Shown: one piece after another, positions 58,196 through 64,000 of the stretch | How positions within the stretch are numbered: position 1 is the stretch's first letter | Layout: each line of letters opens with the position of its first letter | DNA from: Centrapalus pauciflorus | Lineage: Eukaryota > Streptophyta > Magnoliopsida > Asterales > Asteraceae | DNA length: 64,000 nt | Assembly (NCBI GenBank): GCA_020465985.1 | Contig: JAANYP010007199.1 | Span: forward strand, 248,001-312,000 | Direction: 5' to 3' | Translations under genes and position numbers: made by a program | Notes under the pieces: generated by a model | What the model was told of the DNA's origin: nothing | Seen by the model: only the letters and a program-made list of their open reading frames with translations | Databases searched by the model: none

Positions 58196-59081
58196 TAAGC
58201 CCTTTGATAGTTAATATACACCAATTACTGTGTTTTTGAATTCCGTTCCGTTTATCAATCCTGATACGTTTTACCCGCGTCCCGTAGGAGTTTTCCACTT
58301 GGTCTAAGAACCCGATTAGCTTGGCAGCTGTCTCGTCTTTAATACCTAAAAAGAAAACCCATAAAAATCGTGAGTAATCATCAGTAACAACTAAACAATA
58401 CCAACTAATACCTATACTCCTTTTGTTGATTGGTCCGAACAGGTCCATATGCAACAAATTGAATGTGGCAGCTACAGAGTTTTGAGTGTTCGACTTGTGT
58501 GCCTTCTTGTGTTGTTTTCCTTTCTTGCATGGTAGACACTTGTCTGCAAACTGAAAACTCTTCATTGGAACACCTTGCACCAATCCATTTTTCGTAATGT
58601 AATTCATTTTTCTTAGGTGCAAGTGTGCCATGCATCTGTGCCATAAAAGTGATTCAGTCTCTGAAGCTTTTGATAGTAGACATATTGGTCCCATCGAAGA
58701 TTCCGGTTTAGTCATGTCCAGCATGTGTATGTCATTCTTCCTTGGGGCCCTCATCAGTATCCACTCTTCAGGTACTTTGAATCCCGGTTTCAGCACTAAC
58801 GCCTCAGTATCTGTGAAAAGTACTGAGTTCTTCTTATCACAGATTTGAGATACACTAATGAGATTGTGGACCAGTTTATCAACGTGATAAACATGATCCA
58901 ATTTGATAGTCCCATTAGTGACCACTCCAGTACCGGTGATATTTCCTCCTTTATTTCCAGCGAACGATACAAATACCCTATTCCCTCCCTTGAAGTCTGC
59001 GAGTAGACTTCTTTCCCCAGTCATGTGCCTCGAGCAACAACTGTCGATGAACCATTTGTTGTTTAGACCTGTAGTTATCTC
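58182..59081 (-). pseudogene. Protease and integrase N-terminal half of A
   Basis: Protease: NKWFIDSCCSRHMTGERSLL. The usual D-S-G active site reads D-S-C, an unusual change. Then NITGTGVVTNGTIKLDHVYH. Integrase: LWHRCMAHLHLRKMNYITKN with CLPCKKGKQHKKAH (zinc finger), LLHMDLFGPINKR and VVTDDYSRFLWVFFLG. The second catalytic region (IRIDKRNGIQ) is damaged by a small change and the frame stops at 58182. Confidence 0.88.
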
Positions 59082-59106
59082 CTGCACATGAAAGAAAAGA
59101 GGTTAG
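59082..59106 (-). promoter_or_regulatory. Splice-acceptor-like signal at the gag/protease junction of A
   Basis: gag ends with TAA (59105-59103) inside TAACTAAC, which fits a branch point. CTCTTTTCTTTC and TGTGCAGG follow with AG at 59083-59082, and protease coding starts at once. Confidence 0.55.
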
Positions 59107-61968
59107 TTATCACGAGGAACCCAACCCATGACTGACTTGGTAATACCATTCTCGTCCACATACTTGAACTCTTTCAAATACCCATCTCTCCTTTCAGGTG
59201 ACTTGGGTGCTTGATTTAGAGCCTGTTGTGGTGCATAGTGATTTAAGTTCACTCTCGGCCTTTGTGTAGGCATTTGCTGTGGAGCTCTTGAATAATTTCG
59301 ATTATAAGGCATTTGCAAGTGATATCCCTGAGCTCTACCTGGTGTTTGATGTCTTCCAGGAGTGTGTGACCTCACCGGAGTGTAAGCTCTTCTAGGTGAA
59401 GTACTCTTGTAATTTTGTTGCTGTCCTGACCAAGATTGATTAGGGACTCTATTTGGTGAATTAGTCCTAATCACTTCGTTGAGTCGACCTGACACAGGTA
59501 TTTGTTTCACAGCACTTTTTGGTGTGGCTTGCACAATTTTCTCAGTATTTTGAGAACCACTTGTGCTAGCTACACTTGAAGAAGGTTTATGTTGTTTCGG
59601 CTTTCCAATTTTAGGTGTAGAGTCTACCTTCCTATGTGGACAACTAGAAGCAACATATCCCTTTTCATGACATCTAAAGCAAGACATTTTTTCAATCGAC
59701 TTCTTATTCGTGCACTTTGACTTAGGTGTCTCACTAGTGTCTAGTTCTTTTGTCTCAACTATAGTGACTGTTTCCTCCTATTGATTATTAATGTCAATTT
59801 TTGCTTCTCCTACAGGCTTATCACTAAAAGATGGCACAAATTTAACCTTCTTAATCTTGACATTGTTACTAGTCACCTTAGTTTCGTTATCCTTAACAAT
59901 TTCAGACATAGGTTCAGGTGCTACTTCTGATTCAACTGATTTTTCAGTTTTATCCTGAGGCTGAGGCACATAGTTATCATTGAAAGGTGGAGGACTCTCA
60001 TTATACCTTATACCTAGTGGTTTCTTAGAATGACGCTGTGCATCTAAGATCTTCCTTAGGTTCGGTGATGAGTTCCTAAACATTTCCAGTTTACTATTCA
60101 CCTCGGCTACCTTAACCTTAAATTCAGCTAGCTCTACCTCTTTGATCTTAAGCTCTTTGGTCAATGCCTCAACATGTTCGTATATTAGTTCTATTCTAAC
60201 ACACTGCTCACTCATCTTGTCTTTTAGAACTATGACATCTTGTGCATCTGCCTTAAGCTTAATTCTAAGGTCTTCCTTTATATCTAAGAGGCTAGCGTTG
60301 TCCGATTTTAAGGATTCATTTTGAGCAGTTATATTTTGATATGATTCTAGCACTAAGTTTAATCTATCAATAGACGTAGCACACAAAGCACATAAATCAT
60401 GGAATGTAGAGAAGTTCAGAAGTACCTTCGCGTGATCTGATTCCACGTTGGCCATCTGTGCGGCGAACTCCAGAATCGTCTGATCGTCTGACTTTTCTAC
60501 TAACATAGGAATGATATCATTCTGATTGATGTCCCCTGCTTGTTCCTCTGCTCCAACACTTCCAGTCTCTGTTACTTCAGCCATAAAGGCTCTAGCGTTG
60601 GACTCTGGATGTGTACTCCAGTCATATGTTCCATCGAGCTGTCTGTCAAATGTGACGTTTGTTAGCAGACCAGCTATGTTTGCCTGATTGCTTGAACTAC
60701 CCGGCTAATATCTCCCTTGATATTGATTCTGGTAATGGTTCTGGTAGTTCTCGACTTTGGGTCTTTGACACTCGCTAGCGAAATGTTCTAACCCTTGGCA
60801 GTTGTAACACTTAACTTTGGATTTATCAAACCCAATCTTATTGTTGCTGACATTTAGATATCTGCCCGTCCTCTTGATGAATCTCTTGACTTGTTGAGTC
60901 ATTATGGCCAGTTTCCATTCCAGATCTATCTCCTCTAAATCATCAGGGTCCACCTGATCATAATCTTCATCCCATACTGTAGGATCGTTGATTTTCCCTT
61001 CAACGCAATTGCCATAAGCGGCCACAAATGAAGCCAACATATTTAGATGGTCTTCAGCAGATTTTGCGTTCATCGGCATCTTTGAGTATCCTTGAGATGT
61101 TGATGCAGACTGAGTTGGCTTGTCTTCTGGTCTAGAGAACCCTAAGGAAGCCCGGCTCCCTGAGTCATCTACTTCAACCGGAGTCGATGTTTCACCCGTA
61201 AAGAAAGCTGTAGTTGTCTTCAATTCATTTGCCCCTGAAGGTTTGTACTTCCCAAAATACATATCCGGATCCTGTACTTGGTCATAATCCCGTTCCTTCT
61301 TCAGCAATTCAAAATTATAAGCCCTCAGCGTTCCTATGACATTTTCGAGAGTTAGAGTGTCAAACTTTTCTTCATCATGCTTTATCAGCACCACATACAT
61401 CTCCCATTTGGCTGGTAAAGCATCTAGAATTTTTACTATCTTCTCTGACTCACGATACTCGACATCCGTTGTTGTCTAACTCAGTCAACAAATGATAGAA
61501 CCTAGTAATGGTCTCATCCAGCTTTTCGTTTTTCAAAGCCTTGAAAATAGCGAACTGCTGCTTGAGCATTTCAATTCTATTTTTCCTAACCCTAGGATTT
61601 CCCTTACACCTTTTCTCCAGTGCATCCCACAATTCTTTTGCTGTACGTTGATTGCGAAATGTGTGCATGATCTCATGAGGTAAAGCCATTCTAATGATCG
61701 AGAATGCTCGATTCTCGGCCTCATAAAGCTTCTTATCATCATCCTTCATCTTTTGATATGACAAGACTTTTTGACGTCCTTCAACCTCTGTTGTAGGTGG
61801 AACGTATCCCTCGTCGATACAAATCCACATTCTCATATCATCGAATCTAGCGAAGTCGGCGTACCTATCCTTCCACCAATAATAATCTTCTAATTTCATC
61901 AACTTAGGTGGAGAATTTGCCTTTCCGACCTCGTGGTCCATCTCAATAAACCTTTGTAAACTTGTCAT
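59103..61968 (-). pseudogene. gag of A (capsid domain, CCHC knuckle, coiled coil, basic tail)
   Basis: ATG at 61968: MTSLQRFIEMDHEVGKANSP, then LMKLEDYYWWKDRYADFARF, ELWDALEKRCKGNPRVRKN. A one-base shift near 61466 leads to the frame with AEDHLNMLASFVAAYGNCV and the knuckle CYNCQGLEHFASEC, which stops at 60705. The next frame (60584-59778) is helical (QTILEFAAQMANVESDHAKV, IKEDLRIKLKADAQDVIVLK). A further TAG at 59778 precedes a segment with a second knuckle-like CFRCHEKGYVASSC and an Arg/Pro/Gln-rich tail. It ends at the TAA at 59103. Three breaks in total. Confidence 0.9.
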
Positions 61969-62540
61969 TGTTTCAGAAAATTTTGAATTTAAAACATAAT
62001 TAATATAATTCGAAATTAATCTTAATTAACTCTTTCGAACTTGAGTAGGTTCGAATTTAATTAATTTTAAAATTGTTTGGAATTAAATTCGAAATTTAGT
62101 TTGAAGTTCAACTAAAATCGAAATAAGGACAAAATCGAAATCCTTAGCAAAGTCGAATCTATAAATTCGAATATATGCAGATTCGAAAATAGGCAAATTC
62201 GAAATAGTCAAACTCGAATCAAAACCCAAAGAACTTCGAAAGGAGCGTATTATCAGACAAACTCGAATTTTGAGTAAACCCTAATACCCCCTTGATGTTC
62301 GAGCGTCACAAGTTCGAAAAACGGCTAGAAGTTCGAATTTTTCAACTTTTTAGATTAAACCAAAGTTTTTAGGATTAAAAACTCTGATTTTGATCAAAAA
62401 AGATGAACTATTATGAACTTTTTCCCGATACCTTACTTGAAAAACTCGAAATCTATCCAAAAACATGATTTTGACCGTCCAAAATCGTCAAGAAACCACA
62501 GATGTTTCTAGTGAACACGAAGAACACCACGAACACCCAA
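61969..62540 (-). other. 5' leader of A
   Basis: Untranslated, with about 16 TCGAA motifs between 62008 and 62460. A possible splice donor TCAA|GTAAGG has its GT at 62436-62435. The same site in A0 reads GTAAGA; in D1 and A1 it is changed to GC. Confidence 0.6.
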
Positions 62541-62554
62541 TGGCTCTGATACCA
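62541..62554 (-). other. Primer binding site of A
   Basis: The plus strand reads tggctctgatacca; initiator Met tRNA type, two bases inside the 5' LTR. Confidence 0.93.
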
Positions 62555-62556
62555 CT

Positions 62557-63262
62557 TGTAAGGTCTGCTCTCTACAGATCTTATCTTGTTGCGACACCTT
62601 CCAACGAGTGCGGAATCCTCGTTAGTGGCTTGACGGAAAGACCACGCACACCGAAACACGGAGACTAGCACGGTGATACACGAACAACGGATCGTCCCAA
62701 CACAATGATTGTCTCCAAACGAAACTCTCCAAATGCTAGCAAGTTCGAGATCACCCTTTTGCTTAATCTCTCTGAAAATCTGCAAAAGTCTGATAATTAA
62801 TCGAATTAACTTTCTTAATCTCTCTGAAACTCTCTTAATCTCTCTGAAACTCTCCAAATGCTCTGAAACTAGCACGGAAAGACCACTCTCTTAATCTCTC
62901 TGAAACTCTCCAAATGCTAGCAAGTTCAAGTTCGAGATCACCCTTTTGCTTAATCTCTCTAGGACAAATTCGAACTTGGCCCGAGGCGTATTCAAACTTG
63001 TCCTCGTAGACAAATTCGAATTACATCCTTCAAACTTGTTTTTGAACTTATCTTTGAACTTATGTTTGAACTTATCTTTGAACTAATGTTTGAACGTATG
63101 GTAATACATTACACCAAGTTCAAACATACATACAACTAATATCAAACATATATAATCAAACATATATATCAAACACTTGTTAATATTCAATATCAACTAA
63201 ATTGACTTACAAAAAATGTTATCTATACTTAGACTGCTATCGTCACACAGGATGTACTAATA
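62557..63262 (-). mobile_element. 5' LTR of A with internal duplication
   Basis: 706 bp. Relative to the 3' LTR it carries an extra segment of about 150 bp at 62806-62961 in which LTR phrases (cttaatctctctgaaactct, caaatgctagcaagttc) are repeated in shuffled order. The distal part has TTTGAACTTATC repeats (63030-63100). The last two bases read TA in place of CA on this strand. Confidence 0.9.
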
Positions 63263-63267
63263 ACACT

Positions 63268-64000
63268 CTGATCTTCATTTACATATTCTTCCGTGACAGG
63301 TTGCTTATGTACAAAAACTTCCTTAACATCATCATCTTCATCTAAGATCACTTCATCATCAGACTTCCAGTCAGGTACATCTTTATGAACAAACTTCCCT
63401 TCCTCAAGATCCTCCTGTTCCAGCTCATCTTCGAAATCAAACCTTATCTCTTCTTCTTCTAATTCTGTCAAAGCTCCAATACTATCTTCTTCAGGAACTT
63501 CTGTCGCCTTTGAAGCTTTGTCTTTTCCTTTGTCAGCTGCTGATGATCCAGACTCTCCCTGAGTATCAGCAAGCTGAGCAGATTATTGTAAGGAAAAATC
63601 TGCTAACTCATTGTCTTTTTACCACTCGGGTCATCTCCTTCATCTTCTCTATGAATATGCCTCAAGGCATCATCCCTGCAACACTCCCCCTAAGATGCAT
63701 GATCTTTTAGCAATTTTTCCAGCATAGCCTCAAGACTTGCAATCTTTTTCTGCTGATCAGCCACTATCTGATCCAACCGGGCATTATGTTGTTGAAGTTC
63801 AATAATCGTCCTTTTCAGCTGAAGGATTTGTACAACCTGACATTCAATTTGAGCTTTAAGGTCAAGAAGGCTTTAACCGGTAGATGAAGTTGACTCGGGA
63901 GGTGGTGGAATTGACGTTGATGGAGCTTCTATGGTGGTTACTGTTGCTGAGGTAGAGGGCATTGATTGATCTGCTCTTTGACACTTAGCCTTCTAATGCC
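63268..64000 (-). pseudogene. ORF2 of D2, middle part (continues beyond window)
   Basis: The acidic segment at 63471-63270 (LEEEEIRFDFEDELEQEDLE, DVPDWKSDDEVILDEDDDV) matches the acidic region of ORF2-A (EEEIGFDFEDDVEELEEGEF). Beyond it come weaker matches to the coiled-coil region (about 63690-63870, with ILQLKRTIIELQQHN-type spacing) and a Ser/Thr/Pro-rich part at the edge. Stops are present. Confidence 0.78.

Larger units (their letters stand above)
50210..63262 (-). mobile_element. Full-length A-type copia element A (13.05 kb) with ORF2
   Basis: Order on the element strand: 5' LTR (63262-62557), primer site, leader, gag, protease, integrase, RT, RNase H, stem-loop-rich gap, promoter-like region, ORF2, polypurine site, 3' LTR (50785-50210). 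Target duplication ACACT at 50205-50209 and 63263-63267; this requires the first base pair after the right-hand copy to read TA where TG is normal. It sits inside ORF2 of D2. The LTRs are nearly identical apart from a roughly 150-bp duplication in the 5' copy, so insertion looks fairly recent, yet the genes have several stops. Confidence 0.93.

Overview
This is a piece of a large plant genome made almost entirely of LTR retrotransposons nested in one another. It has no intact host gene, no tRNA or rRNA and no CRISPR. The domain set (Ty1/copia gag, protease, integrase, RT and RNase H; Ty3/gypsy Tat-like and chromovirus-like pieces; MITEs inside (TA)n microsatellites) points to a flowering plant. 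The extra protein carried downstream of pol resembles ORFs I recall from Asteraceae copia elements, so Asteraceae is my best guess, but that is an inference.

Layout. 1-1375: edge of an A-family copia element (minus strand). 1376-8989: AT-rich DNA with two inverted-repeat MITEs, several (TA)n/(CT)n arrays, a 256-bp repeat in opposed orientations, a dead copia on the plus strand and two weak traces of host gene sequence. 8990-19095: copia element B (minus) with both 669-bp LTRs. 19096-20437: 3' end of a second B-type element (plus). 20438-26664: gag and 5' LTR of A-type element A1 (minus); its LTR is split by D1, a complete non-autonomous element at 23220-26436 with target duplication CTAGA. 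26665-48665: an old Tat-like gypsy element (T), cut into pieces by chromovirus-like element G (26913-32466, duplication CAAAG), copia element C (33654-41436), a probable gypsy LTR (41437-~42740) and the 3' part of an A-type element, D' (~42740-47245). 48666-64000: A-type element D2 (minus), interrupted by a complete 13-kb element A (50210-63262, duplication ACACT).

Common theme. Three copia lineages (A, B, C) each carry gag, then pol, then a third gene, here called ORF2, before the 3' LTR. The ORF2 N-terminal domains of A/D' and B are recognisably related, with C a weaker match. Each ORF2 has plant-gene-like signals in front of it: a TATA box in A, D' and C, a TTTAAA box in B, an AACCCTAAA-type motif in B and C, and splice-acceptor signals in A and D'. 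Short motifs that crowd the LTR U3 and leader recur in the pol-ORF2 gap. At the gag/protease boundary all three lineages show the same arrangement: gag ends in AACTAA, which also fits a branch point, followed about 20-25 nt later by TGCAGG. This suggests separate expression of gag, pol and ORF2 by splicing and an internal promoter. The gap in A also holds a chain of stem-loops whose repeated units keep pairing with different stem sequences.

Nearly every gene here is broken by stops or frameshifts, so the window records the architecture of these systems rather than active copies.
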